From JAALLB01 sp017643495 (GTDB lineage Bacteria > Pseudomonadota > Alphaproteobacteria > Rhizobiales > Rhizobiaceae), in assembly GCA_965216105.1 (NCBI GenBank), contig OZ244147.1:2604001-2668000 (forward strand): a DNA stretch of 64,000 nt. Direction: 5' to 3'. Position 1 is the stretch's first letter; the number at the start of each line of letters is the position of its first letter. The position numbers were made by a program, and so were the translations under genes. The notes beneath the pieces were generated by a model. The model did no database searches and was not told the origin of the DNA. It saw only the letters and a list, made by a program, of their open reading frames with translations. Positions 16,401 to 25,064 of the stretch are shown here, piece by piece.

Positions 16401-18108
16401 CAGGCACCTCATCCACTGGCCAGTTTGCAGCACCGGAATGGGTCACTGCACCGTAAAATGCGCTGCCAACCTGATCGCGATATTTTTCCAGCGCGCCAGC
16501 AAGTCTCGGTGGTTCAACGGATGCGCGGGCGATCCTGCGTTGTTCCAGTGTTTTCTCGTCGATCAACAAATCAATACTGCGCGCCTTGCCAGTATCAATT
16601 CGTATTGTGTCACCGTTTTCAACAAGGCCGATCGGACCACCAGCGGCAGCTTCCGGAGAAAGATAACCGATACACATTCCGCGTGTTGCACCCGAGAACC
16701 GTCCATCGGTAACCAGTGCAACTTTCTGTCCCATTCCATGACCATAGATCAAGGCAGTCGGGCCCAGCATTTCGCGCATGCCTGGCCCACCCTTCGGTCC
16801 TTCGTTGCGAATGATCAGAACCTCGCCTTCCTTGTAATTGCGGGAACGAATCTGAGACATTGCCTCTTCTTCGCTCTCAAAAACCCTGGCAGGCCCTTCA
16901 TGAACACGGGTCGTGAGACCGGCAACCTTGATGAAGCCTCCTTCGGGCGCAAGGTTTCCCTTGATTACCACAACACCACCTGATGCATCGATCGGGCTTT
17001 CCGGTTTGCGGATAATCTCACCATCGGGATCCGGGGCATTTGCTACCGCTGTTTCGAGGCTTTCACCGGACAAAGTGAGGCAATCGCCGTGGATGTGACC
17101 GGATTCAATGAGCGTTTTGACGAGCACCGGAACACCACCCAGTACATTCACATCTTTCGCATAATATGCCCCGCCCGGCTTGAGATTGCCGATAAGCGGC
17201 GTCCGTTCGAACACGGCTCCGACGTCATCCATGGTAAAGGGAATTCCGGCCTCATGCGCTATGGCGCAAATATGCATTCCACCATTTGTGGAACCACCAG
17301 TGGCGGCAACAATAGCGCAGGTATTTTCCAGACTTTTCCGGGTCACCAGGTCGCGTGGTAGTGGCCCTCCATTCTGCAGGATGTCCATTACGATGCGCCC
17401 CGCATTGCGCCCGATGGCAGCTCGTTCGACAAACACCGCCGGGACCTGGGAAGTTCCCAAGGGCGAAATGCCAAGAACCTCGGCTACCATGCCCATCGTA
17501 TTTGCGGTGAACTGGCCCGGACATGCCCCGAATGTTGTCGTGCCAACCTTCTCTATCCGGGTGAGGTCATCATGGTCCATGAGCCCTGCCTCGACTGCAC
17601 CGGCCCCTTCATAGGCATCAATGTTGGATACCGTCTTGCCATTCAACAAACCGGGTAATGTAGAGCCGCCAAACAGGAATACAGATGGCGCGTTGAGACG
17701 AACCATGGCCATGATAATGGCCGGGAGATTTTTGTCGCATGCGCCGTATCCAACAAGGCCATCATAAGCATGCCCCCGCATAACCAGTTCCACCGAGTCG
17801 GCAATCACCTCCCGCGAAACAAGGGAACATTTCATGCCCTGATGGTTCATGCTCAAACCGTCAGAAACAGAAATCGTGGTAAACTGTCTGGGAGTTCCAC
17901 CCGCTTCGATTATGCCGTCTCTTGCATGAAGTGCCTGCTCAGCCAGATTGCCGTTACAGGGCGAAGTATCACCATGGGTTGTGACAATTCCGATCATGGG
18001 CTTGCTGATTGCTTCGTCATCAAGACCCTGCCCACGCATGAAGGCCCTGTGAGGAGACCGGTCAAGACCATCCGTGGTAACCCGGGATCTGAGCTTTCTG
18101 GCTGTCAT
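16393..18108 (-). CDS. IlvD/Edd-family dehydratase
   Basis: 571-residue iron-sulfur dehydratase of the dihydroxy-acid/phosphogluconate dehydratase family. Seen: Cys-containing cluster motifs SPCNGNL near residue 51, GACDKN near 123 and GACPGQF near 196, plus the family regions VSDGLSMNHQGM and DGRFSGATRGM. It dehydrates a 2,3-dihydroxy acid to a 2-keto acid. The operon context (TRAP uptake, beta-hydroxyacid dehydrogenase, AMDase-like protein) argues for a catabolic sugar-acid dehydratase rather than the biosynthetic IlvD. A good AGGAG precedes the ATG; a 70-base gap separates it from dctM. Confidence 0.92.
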   Translation of the reverse strand: MTARKLRSRVTTDGLDRSPHRAFMRGQGLDDEAISKPMIGIVTTHGDTSPCNGNLAEQALHARDGIIEAGGTPRQFTTISVSDGLSMNHQGMKCSLVSREVIADSVELVMRGHAYDGLVGYGACDKNLPAIIMAMVRLNAPSVFLFGGSTLPGLLNGKTVSNIDAYEGAGAVEAGLMDHDDLTRIEKVGTTTFGACPGQFTANTMGMVAEVLGISPLGTSQVPAVFVERAAIGRNAGRIVMDILQNGGPLPRDLVTRKSLENTCAIVAATGGSTNGGMHICAIAHEAGIPFTMDDVGAVFERTPLIGNLKPGGAYYAKDVNVLGGVPVLVKTLIESGHIHGDCLTLSGESLETAVANAPDPDGEIIRKPESPIDASGGVVVIKGNLAPEGGFIKVAGLTTRVHEGPARVFESEEEAMSQIRSRNYKEGEVLIIRNEGPKGGPGMREMLGPTALIYGHGMGQKVALVTDGRFSGATRGMCIGYLSPEAAAGGPIGLVENGDTIRIDTGKARSIDLLIDEKTLEQRRIARASVEPPRLAGALEKYRDQVGSAFYGAVTHSGAANWPVDEVPDE

Positions 18109-18178
18109 TGCAAAACTCCTGACTAATCAATTGAACTGACTGGCAAATTCCAGGCGTCCGTGAAACTGTTTCGGAAAA

Positions 18179-19471
18179 TCACGCCACCATTCCGGCAAGC
18201 CAGAGCGAAAGCCCGGGAACACCGGCAATCAGGGCAAGGCGAACAAGGTCGGAAATCCAGAATGGAGTCACTCCGCGGAAAATTGTTCCCGTTGGCACAT
18301 CCGGCAAAACCCCCCGCAATACAAACACGTTTAACCCAACAGGCGGAGTGATAAGACTGATTTCGGTAACAATAACAACGAGGATACCAAACCAGACCGG
18401 GTCATATCCAAGCTGCGCAACCAGCGGATAAAAAATCGGCACCGTCAGCAAAATCATGGACATGCTCTCGAATACGCAACCCATGGCCAGATAGATCAGG
18501 ATAATTGCGAGAATAACCAACCATGGTGTGTCTTCAAACTGGCGAGCAATCTCCACAAGAGCCTGAGGGAATGTCGTTAGGTTCACGAAGTTTGCAAAAA
18601 GAAGCGCACCAATCAGGACCGTAAACAGCATGGCGGTGGTCGAAGCGCTCTCAAGGAAAATGTCAAAAAGCGCCTTGCGGTCCAGTGAGCGGCGCACAAT
18701 GGCAAAGACGAAAGCTCCCATCGCGCCAATACCGGCTGCCTCTGTCGGGCTGAAAACGCCCATGTATATGCCGCCCATAACGAGTACAAAAAGAAGCAGA
18801 ACCCCCCAAACCGAGCGCAGGGTAACAAAGCGCTCTTTCCAGGTCATGCGGTCTCCCTTGGGTCCGGATTCCGGATCCCGCCAGACCGTCCAGCGCACAG
18901 CAGCCAGATACAGCAAAACACCGATTATTCCCGGAATGATACCTGCTGCAAACAGCTTGCCTATGCTCTGCTGGGTCAGGATTCCGTATATCACCAGCAA
19001 TACAGATGGCGGAATGAGAATTCCCAGTGTTCCGCCTGCAGCAATCGAACCGGCCGCCAGCCTGTCCGAGTAACCGAAACGCCGCATGGAGGGCATGGCT
19101 ACTTTTGACATGGTTGCAGCCGTTGCAAGCGAAGAACCGCATATCGCGGAAAAACCACCACAGGCGACCACGGTCGCCATCGCCAAACCGCCACGGCGAT
19201 GGCCCAAAAATGCATAAGAAGCATTGTACAATTCATGGGCAAGACCAGCCCGCGCCACGAGGTTACCCATCAGGATAAACAAAGGCACAACCGACAATTC
19301 ATAATTGATCGCCGCATCAAAAGCCGTCTGGCCGACATTGTACATGGCAGCAACAGGATTACCGACCCATGCCATGCCAAGAAATCCGACAATTGCCATG
19401 GCAAAAGCAATTGGAACACGCAGGAATGCAAGCACAAGCAGTGCTGTCAGTCCGATACCTACTTCTGTCAT
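18179..19471 (-). CDS. dctM: TRAP transporter large permease subunit, DctM family (system 2)
   Basis: 430-residue polytopic membrane protein with the DctM motifs PLFILMGNLV, CGGFSAICGSS, GILIPPSVLL and FSPTEAAGIGA. The start at 19471 overlaps the dctQ stop (ATGA). It is the translocating subunit of the second TRAP system. The operon continues into the IlvD-type dehydratase, so the carried compound is probably the substrate of that pathway. Confidence 0.94.
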   Translation of the reverse strand: MTEVGIGLTALLVLAFLRVPIAFAMAIVGFLGMAWVGNPVAAMYNVGQTAFDAAINYELSVVPLFILMGNLVARAGLAHELYNASYAFLGHRRGGLAMATVVACGGFSAICGSSLATAATMSKVAMPSMRRFGYSDRLAAGSIAAGGTLGILIPPSVLLVIYGILTQQSIGKLFAAGIIPGIIGVLLYLAAVRWTVWRDPESGPKGDRMTWKERFVTLRSVWGVLLLFVLVMGGIYMGVFSPTEAAGIGAMGAFVFAIVRRSLDRKALFDIFLESASTTAMLFTVLIGALLFANFVNLTTFPQALVEIARQFEDTPWLVILAIILIYLAMGCVFESMSMILLTVPIFYPLVAQLGYDPVWFGILVVIVTEISLITPPVGLNVFVLRGVLPDVPTGTIFRGVTPFWISDLVRLALIAGVPGLSLWLAGMVA

Positions 19472-20001
19472 GCCGATTCCCCGTTTGAGGCTGAAGTTGC
19501 AGATGTTGCCCAGGAAATCGCAACAATGAAGATTGCAAGGGTTGCGATGGCTGACAAAGCACACATGGCAAGACTCACGGGCCACAAGGGTATCAGCAAT
19601 GCATCAGTAACTTCAGAAAAATCCCGTTGGTCCACGGAGCGTATCCATAGCCGCCAAGTTACCAGTGCCATGACACCTGCTGATATCAGGTTGACAATCA
19701 CACGCTGAATGCGCCCCACCGCATCCGGTATCATGTTGTCAAGTATATCCACCGTTACATTGTCTTCTCTCAGACAGGTAATCGGAAGGGCGCAAAAGAT
19801 GACGCCCGGCATCAACAGGGAGACAATTTCGTAGGCGGCCGGCAGTGGGAGATAGAAAAAATAGCGACCGATTACATCCATGAAGGTCACCAGCATCATT
19901 ACAAAAAGAAAGATGCAGGCAATGGCACCGAAAAAGGTTCCAATCGCTCCGGCACCGAATGGGTGCCGGAGACGCTGGGTTTTAGTGTTTTCTGACAACA
20001 T
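19468..20001 (-). CDS. dctQ: TRAP transporter small permease subunit, DctQ family (system 2)
   Basis: 177-residue inner-membrane protein with four predicted transmembrane helices and the family-typical CLREDNVTVDIL loop after the second helix. It couples DctP to DctM. It starts 12 bases after the dctP stop and overlaps dctM by four bases. Confidence 0.92.
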   Translation of the reverse strand: MLSENTKTQRLRHPFGAGAIGTFFGAIACIFLFVMMLVTFMDVIGRYFFYLPLPAAYEIVSLLMPGVIFCALPITCLREDNVTVDILDNMIPDAVGRIQRVIVNLISAGVMALVTWRLWIRSVDQRDFSEVTDALLIPLWPVSLAMCALSAIATLAIFIVAISWATSATSASNGESA

Positions 20002-20013
20002 TTAGCGCCGGGC

Positions 20014-21033
20014 TCAGTTGCCCACCTGAGACTTGAAATATTCAAGCATCGCCGCACCATCGAGGCCCAGTTTTTCAGCCTCAGCATAGAAGTCAGCAAG
20101 GAACTTTTCGTTCAGCTTTTCAAGATCAGCAATCAGTTCAGGCGACGCTTCCACAATGTTGTTTCCGGCCTCCGTGATCACCTTCAAACCGTTGTCGTTG
20201 ATGCGATCCCAGCCATTTCCTGCGAGTTTTGAAAATGCCTCGCCGGAATATTTGTCAATCACTGCCTTGTCCTCATCCGAGAGGGCATCATATTTTGCCT
20301 GGTTCATGATGAGGTAGTGACTGGAAGAATACCAACCGCCAGGAACCGTTGTGGAATATGGAACAACATCTGTGAGTTTGAAACTGATGACACTTTCAAA
20401 CGGGAACATGATGCCGTCAGCAATACCGGTTGAAAGAATTTCGTAAGCTTTTGAAGATGGCTGACGAACCGAGACACCGCCCCAGGCTTCTGTTATGGCC
20501 TGCGGGATGGGACCACCGGTCCTCATTTTCTGACCTTCCATATCCGCTGGCTTGAGAATGTTCTTCTTGGAATGGTGGATTACGCCGGGACCATGCATGT
20601 TCATGCCGATCAGGTGAACACCACGATAGAGGTTCTTGTCTGTAAGAAATTTCTCATGTGTGCGGTGCAATGCAATAGAGGTTGCTTCCGCGCTTTCACC
20701 AAGGAAAGGCAATTCGGCAAACAGGTACGGCGCAAATTGTTGCCGTGCATAACCGTGAACAGAAAATGCAACATCAGCCTGGCCTGTCCTGACAGCATCA
20801 TAATGCGCTGGCGGCGACGCAACCGGCTTTGGCAGGCGACGGAACTTGATACGTCCCTCGCTTTCCTTCTCGATGGCTTCCATCCATGGAATGTAAATTG
20901 CCTCGTTCACCGGATGCGACCACGGTATCCAGGATGAATAAGTCAGCTCTGTTTCAGCCAGTGCGATCGTCGATGAAAGGCACAGTGCGGACGCACCCGC
21001 CAGTACCGAATTCCAGATATTCTTGATTTTCAT
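20014..21033 (-). CDS. dctP: TRAP transporter periplasmic substrate-binding protein, DctP family (system 2)
   Basis: 339-residue solute-binding protein with a Sec-type signal peptide (hydrophobic run to about ALAET). The start at 21033 has an AAAGGAGG ribosome site. The segment DMEGQKMRTGGPIPQAITEAWG holds the family Arg that usually salt-bridges a substrate carboxylate. First gene of the TRAP/IlvD/AMDase-like operon. Its sequence differs clearly from the first DctP in the window, so the two systems probably import different acids. Confidence 0.94.
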   Translation of the reverse strand: MKIKNIWNSVLAGASALCLSSTIALAETELTYSSWIPWSHPVNEAIYIPWMEAIEKESEGRIKFRRLPKPVASPPAHYDAVRTGQADVAFSVHGYARQQFAPYLFAELPFLGESAEATSIALHRTHEKFLTDKNLYRGVHLIGMNMHGPGVIHHSKKNILKPADMEGQKMRTGGPIPQAITEAWGGVSVRQPSSKAYEILSTGIADGIMFPFESVISFKLTDVVPYSTTVPGGWYSSSHYLIMNQAKYDALSDEDKAVIDKYSGEAFSKLAGNGWDRINDNGLKVITEAGNNIVEASPELIADLEKLNEKFLADFYAEAEKLGLDGAAMLEYFKSQVGN

Positions 21034-21182
21034 GTCTTCCCTCCTTTTGTGCAAGGCTCCTACCCTGACCGTCTGACTACATTACTCTCCATCCGATCCG
21101 GAAAAACAAGCCTTTGTGACAATCTGCGATGCCGCTTGCCCGGCATTTCTGATTTCTCCAAGTCAAGGATACCGCAGGCAAT

Positions 21183-21204
21183 AAAATATGCAATAACATA
21201 TTTT
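21183..21204. promoter_or_regulatory. 22-base inverted repeat upstream of the second TRAP operon
   Basis: Perfect arms AAAATATG and CATATTTT around CAATAA, about 150 bases upstream of dctP, in the 220-base gap that follows kynU. Likely operator of an unidentified regulator; no regulator gene is adjacent to this operon. Confidence 0.45.
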
Positions 21205-21253
21205 CATAGTTGAAGAAGTTCCTGGCCCACTCCAATTATTTACATTGCAACTA

Positions 21254-22453
21254 TCAGGTAACTGCCTGCTTCTTCTTGTATTTTTCCTCATCCCATATCT
21301 TGTCCCGCATGATCTCCTCCAGGATATCACATGCCTTCAACACATCCTCGCGATCAATATAAAGCGGTGTAAAGCCAAATCTCATCAGATCAGGTGCACG
21401 GAAGTCACCGATAACCTTGCGAGCGACAAGTGCCTGTATGACGGCATAGCCTTCTTCGAATGCAAATGAGACCTGTGAACCGCGCAGCTCACTTTTCCGG
21501 GGGCTGGCCAATTGCAATTGCGGGCATCGCCTCACGGTCTCATTGATGAAAAGCTCACACAATTCCACACTGACGGCACGGATGTCATCCATCGACACAC
21601 CGTCCCAAGCATCAAGCGCAGCATCAAGCGCCGCCATCTGAAGGACTGGTGGCGTCCCAACCCTCATTCGTTCAATCGCCTTTGCCGGACGATAGCTCTG
21701 CTCAAAAGCAAATGGCGAATCATGGCCTAGCCAACCACACAAAGCCGGGCGAACATCGTCTGCAAGGTCTTTTCTTATGTAGATGAAGGCTGGAGCGCCC
21801 GGTCCCCCATTCAGATATTTGTAAGTGCAACCTACTGCAAACTCACACCCTACAGCTTCAAGGTTTACAGGAACTGCACCGGCGCTATGTGCCAGATCCC
21901 ATATCATGACAGCCCCCGCCCGGTGAGCAGCCCTTGTAATGGTTTCCATGTCATGCATCCGTCCGGTACGGTAATCGACATGGGTCAACATCACGACTGC
22001 TACATTCTCATCGATGGCTTCCAGTACATTTTCAGGCTCGCAAAGTTTCAATTCATGCCCATCCGACAATTGACTTACCAACCCTTGAGCCATGTACAAA
22101 TCGGTTGGAAAATTACCGGTATCCGAGAGTATTACCTTGCGATCCGGCTTCATCGAAAGTGCTGATGAAAGCGCTTGGTAGACCTTTATTGAAAGGGTAT
22201 CTCCGAGCACGACTGTCGCGTCTGATGCGCCTACAAGTTTTGCAATCCGGTTGCCAATTCTTGAAGGCTGCTCCATCCAGCCATCCACATTCCAGCCGGT
22301 TATCAGATGATCACCCCATTCTGCTGAAACGGTTTTTGCAACCCGTTCGCTTGCTGATCTTGGAAGTGGGCCGAGTGAATTTCCGTCAAGATAAATCAGT
22401 CCATCCGGCAAGTGGAAAAGGTCCTTGCGTGGAAGTATCGCTGTCTTGCTCAT
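21254..22453 (-). CDS. kynU: Kynureninase
   Basis: 399-residue PLP enzyme converting kynurenine to anthranilate and alanine. Seen: the N-terminal YLDGNSLGPLP, the aspartate region WDLAHSAGAVPV near residue 190, and the PLP-lysine motif GCTYKYLNGGPG near residue 222. Length and motifs match KynU closely. The start overlaps the kynA stop (TGATG). It is the last gene of the kyn operon. The anthranilate produced is the expected substrate of the CoA ligase encoded on the other strand about 11 kb away. Confidence 0.97.
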   Translation of the reverse strand: MSKTAILPRKDLFHLPDGLIYLDGNSLGPLPRSASERVAKTVSAEWGDHLITGWNVDGWMEQPSRIGNRIAKLVGASDATVVLGDTLSIKVYQALSSALSMKPDRKVILSDTGNFPTDLYMAQGLVSQLSDGHELKLCEPENVLEAIDENVAVVMLTHVDYRTGRMHDMETITRAAHRAGAVMIWDLAHSAGAVPVNLEAVGCEFAVGCTYKYLNGGPGAPAFIYIRKDLADDVRPALCGWLGHDSPFAFEQSYRPAKAIERMRVGTPPVLQMAALDAALDAWDGVSMDDIRAVSVELCELFINETVRRCPQLQLASPRKSELRGSQVSFAFEEGYAVIQALVARKVIGDFRAPDLMRFGFTPLYIDREDVLKACDILEEIMRDKIWDEEKYKKKQAVT

Positions 22454-23286
22454 CAGAGAACTCCTCTTACAGCCCAGAGTTCCGGAAACAGTTCGACTTC
22501 CAGCATCTTCCGCAAATACTGGACACCACTTGTGCCACCCGTACCCCGCTTGAAGCCGATTATCCGCTCAACGGTTGTAACGTGGTTGAAACGCCAACGG
22601 CGGAAATAGTCTTCCATGTCGACCAGTTTTTCAGCAAGTTCATACAGTGACCAGAAGCGGGCCGGGTCCTGATAGATGACTGCCCACGCATCAATAACCG
22701 CCTGGTCAGATTGATGGGGCTCACGCTTGCGAAAAACTTCACTACCAAAGATTATGCCCAGCTCCCCGGACAAACAGTCAAGAGCAACATGATACAGGGA
22801 AGGTTTTTCAAGTTCTGCCAACAACTCATCATGAAGTTCCTTGCGGTGTTCGTGCACCTTCATCATGGCGACGTTCCGGTTGCCGAGCATGTATTCCATC
22901 TTGCGATACTGGTGTGACTGGAAGCCTGATGATGCGCCAAGCGCATTGCGAAATTCGGTGTACTCGCTTGGCGTCATTGTTCGCAGGACATCCCAGGCAT
23001 TGTTCAACTGCTCAAGTATTCGTGCAACGCGGGTAATCATTTTGAAAGCAGGTTGAAACTTCCGCTCTTTGAGGCATTGCCGGGCAGAACCAAGTTCATG
23101 CAAAGCAAGCCTCATCCACAATTCGGAAGTCTGATGCTGCACGATAAACAGCATTTCATCATGCGCACCGGTCAACCGGTTCTGACTGTGCAGAATGGGA
23201 TCCAGCGACAGGTAATCGGAATAGCTCATATCCTTTTCAAATGACATTTTTGCACCATCTGCAGAAGGATCATACGTGCCGGTCAT
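22453..23286 (-). CDS. kynA: Tryptophan 2,3-dioxygenase
   Basis: 277-residue heme dioxygenase opening the indole ring of tryptophan to N-formylkynurenine. Seen: the N-terminal SYSDYLSLDPIL, FIVQHQTSELW, the FQSHQYRKMEYMLGNRN segment and the C-terminal RRWRFNHVTTVERIIG with the proximal heme His, followed by GTGGTSG. The ATG at 23286 is chosen because GGAGG lies six bases upstream; it overlaps the end of the GntR gene by 17 bases, implying co-translation. First dedicated catabolic step of the kyn operon. Confidence 0.97.
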   Translation of the reverse strand: MTGTYDPSADGAKMSFEKDMSYSDYLSLDPILHSQNRLTGAHDEMLFIVQHQTSELWMRLALHELGSARQCLKERKFQPAFKMITRVARILEQLNNAWDVLRTMTPSEYTEFRNALGASSGFQSHQYRKMEYMLGNRNVAMMKVHEHRKELHDELLAELEKPSLYHVALDCLSGELGIIFGSEVFRKREPHQSDQAVIDAWAVIYQDPARFWSLYELAEKLVDMEDYFRRWRFNHVTTVERIIGFKRGTGGTSGVQYLRKMLEVELFPELWAVRGVL

Positions 23287-24076
23287 CAAGGGCCTCCATC
23301 TCTTGTGCTGACTGCGTTGCCAATTGGGAAGAAACATCCAGCGCAAAAAAGTCTGTCTCTTCTGAAAACGAGGCAAGACTTGAAAACGCACGCGAAGAAA
23401 GGCGTGAGTGCTGTTCGAACACTTTCAATGCCTCGTCTGGATCTCCTGACAGGGCAATTTCATAAAGCTGTTGATGGGGTTCGTGGGCCATTGCAGCACT
23501 GAAAACTTCGGCAGCATGCCGCGCATTTTCAGGATTTGCATTACCGATTTTTTGCAGCCCCAGTTGAATAAAGAGATGATAACGCTGCAATTGCTCTCCA
23601 AGCATTTTGCGGAAGCGGACCAACCAGCCGTTTTCCTTTCGGACATTGATCAGGGTTTCGTGGAACTCGTTATGACGCCGTGCCCAGACATTGATATCTT
23701 CGGCAGCCGAGAACACCGATGGAGCAGGGTTTCTAAGCAACATGTGGAAAGCCCCGGCAACGTCACGTTCCCAGCCTTCATCCGCGGATGAAACAGCCCG
23801 ACTGAACAGTGTTCCTTCGATTACCGCCCGGGCGTTTTCCAGTTCGAGTATTTCAGGAAGGGACAATTCGGAAACCCGAAACCCCTTGTTGTGTTCGACT
23901 GTTGCCAGACCGTCACCACACAGACGATTAAGACATTCCCGAAGCGGGGTCTGACCTACCTGATACCGGTCGGAAAGCGCCGGCAGTCGCAATGCTTCAC
24001 CCGGCGAAAGCTCAAGTTTGAGGATATCATTCCTGACTTTCTGATACAGATCTTCCGTCTTCGGCTTTGGATACAT
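23270..24076 (-). CDS. GntR-family regulator (FCD/FadR type) of the kyn operon
   Basis: 268-residue regulator with an N-terminal winged helix-turn-helix (LPALSDRYQVGQTPLRECLNRL, typical GntR) and a C-terminal all-helical FCD-like ligand domain with metal-site-type residues (RRHNEFHETL). The ATG at 24076 follows a GGA ribosome site. The gene sits inside the kyn operon between the hydrolase and kynA, and a long inverted repeat lies directly upstream. Likely a tryptophan- or kynurenine-responsive regulator; the ligand is inferred only from context. Confidence 0.92.
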   Translation of the reverse strand: MYPKPKTEDLYQKVRNDILKLELSPGEALRLPALSDRYQVGQTPLRECLNRLCGDGLATVEHNKGFRVSELSLPEILELENARAVIEGTLFSRAVSSADEGWERDVAGAFHMLLRNPAPSVFSAAEDINVWARRHNEFHETLINVRKENGWLVRFRKMLGEQLQRYHLFIQLGLQKIGNANPENARHAAEVFSAAMAHEPHQQLYEIALSGDPDEALKVFEQHSRLSSRAFSSLASFSEETDFFALDVSSQLATQSAQEMEALDDRHV

Positions 24077-24108
24077 CACGCGTTCCTTTGCCAAAGAGCC
24101 TATATTTC

Positions 24109-24135
24109 CATATACGATATTGTCAATCGTATATG
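24109..24135. promoter_or_regulatory. 27-base inverted repeat upstream of the GntR gene
   Basis: Perfect 10-base arms CATATACGAT and ATCGTATATG around a 7-base spacer, between the hydrolase stop and the GntR start. Long arms and position suggest the GntR operator, giving an internal, autoregulated promoter for gntR-kynA-kynU. Confidence 0.6.
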
Positions 24136-24137
24136 AT

Positions 24138-24944
24138 TTATCCTTTTATAAATCTGTGTGTGATGGCACTGTCGGCATTGAACAAACCTTCCAGCACCGA
24201 GAAATGGTTGTGATGCGCGTCAATGACGGCCGACACGCTGACTTCAAACCCTTGCCACATCATTTCCAACAACCTTGCCTGCCGCAAAAACTCAGGTCGC
24301 TCCGCGCCGCCCACCCACGCAGTCAGCCGTGCCCCCTTTCGTGGACGCAACAAAGCCGGACTTTCATTCCTTGCTTCCGCCTCATCCAGGCATAACACCT
24401 TGTTCATGGAGGTCGACATGATGGATCGCAAATCATGCAAGCCACTGATCGAGAGCACATGCTCCAGACGATTACGAACACTGGCATCAAGTGGGGTATC
24501 CGCGCATGCCATGCGACTTACCAAATGGCCGCCTGCAGAATGTCCGGCTATTCGCACAGGCCCTTTTACTCGTTGCGCAGCAAACCCGATTGCACGACCT
24601 ATCTGCCCTGTCATCTCATGGATTCTTGCTTCAGGAGCAATCGTGTAACCCGGAATACAAACAGCCCAGCCGCTTGAACGTGCTCCTTCGGCAAAGTGGG
24701 TCCAAAAGGACTTGTCCATGCTCATCCAGTAACCGCCATGTACAAAAACAGCCAGGCCACACGGCTCCTGGTCCGGCCAAACGATATCGAGCTTTTCCCG
24801 TAAAGCAGACCCGTACTCCAGATCCTCTTCTACAGTAATTGCGCTGCAACGATACGCATGCGCTTTTGCAGCCCATTCATCGGGCAGGGTTTCAGATCCC
24901 GGTATATAGGCTGAATTGGAATAGGCATCATCCCAGTCATACAT
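24138..24944 (-). CDS. Alpha/beta hydrolase, probable N-formylkynurenine formamidase
   Basis: 268-residue alpha/beta-hydrolase. Seen: the oxyanion motif HGGYW near residue 70, nucleophile GHSAGG near 135 and a C-terminal His in DAHHNHFS. The HGGYW plus GHSAGG combination is characteristic of eukaryotic-type arylformamidase (AFMID/BNA7) and its bacterial relatives. The gene leads the cluster containing kynA and kynU, so hydrolysis of N-formylkynurenine is the natural missing step. The start at 24944 has GGGGGAG upstream. Not of the KynB metal-dependent family. Confidence 0.88.
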   Translation of the reverse strand: MYDWDDAYSNSAYIPGSETLPDEWAAKAHAYRCSAITVEEDLEYGSALREKLDIVWPDQEPCGLAVFVHGGYWMSMDKSFWTHFAEGARSSGWAVCIPGYTIAPEARIHEMTGQIGRAIGFAAQRVKGPVRIAGHSAGGHLVSRMACADTPLDASVRNRLEHVLSISGLHDLRSIMSTSMNKVLCLDEAEARNESPALLRPRKGARLTAWVGGAERPEFLRQARLLEMMWQGFEVSVSAVIDAHHNHFSVLEGLFNADSAITHRFIKG

Positions 24945-25064
24945 CGTCTTGCTCCCCCTCACCCGAGCGACAGGTCATTCCACGCAATACAAGGTATCAT
25001 CTCACAATCATCAGACATGACTAAAATTGCCATGAGCCGCTTGCGATGGGCAATGCATTCACAC

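Noticed and set aside
15888..16712. 274-residue open frame on the plus strand
   Set aside because: Antisense to the strongly recognisable hydroxyisobutyrate-dehydrogenase-like and IlvD/Edd genes; the translation is Arg/Cys/His-rich with no family motif.
21206..21254. ATAGTTG/CAACTAT pair as a kynU terminator
   Set aside because: The loop would be about 35 bases, there is no T-run, and the right arm reaches into the kynU stop region.
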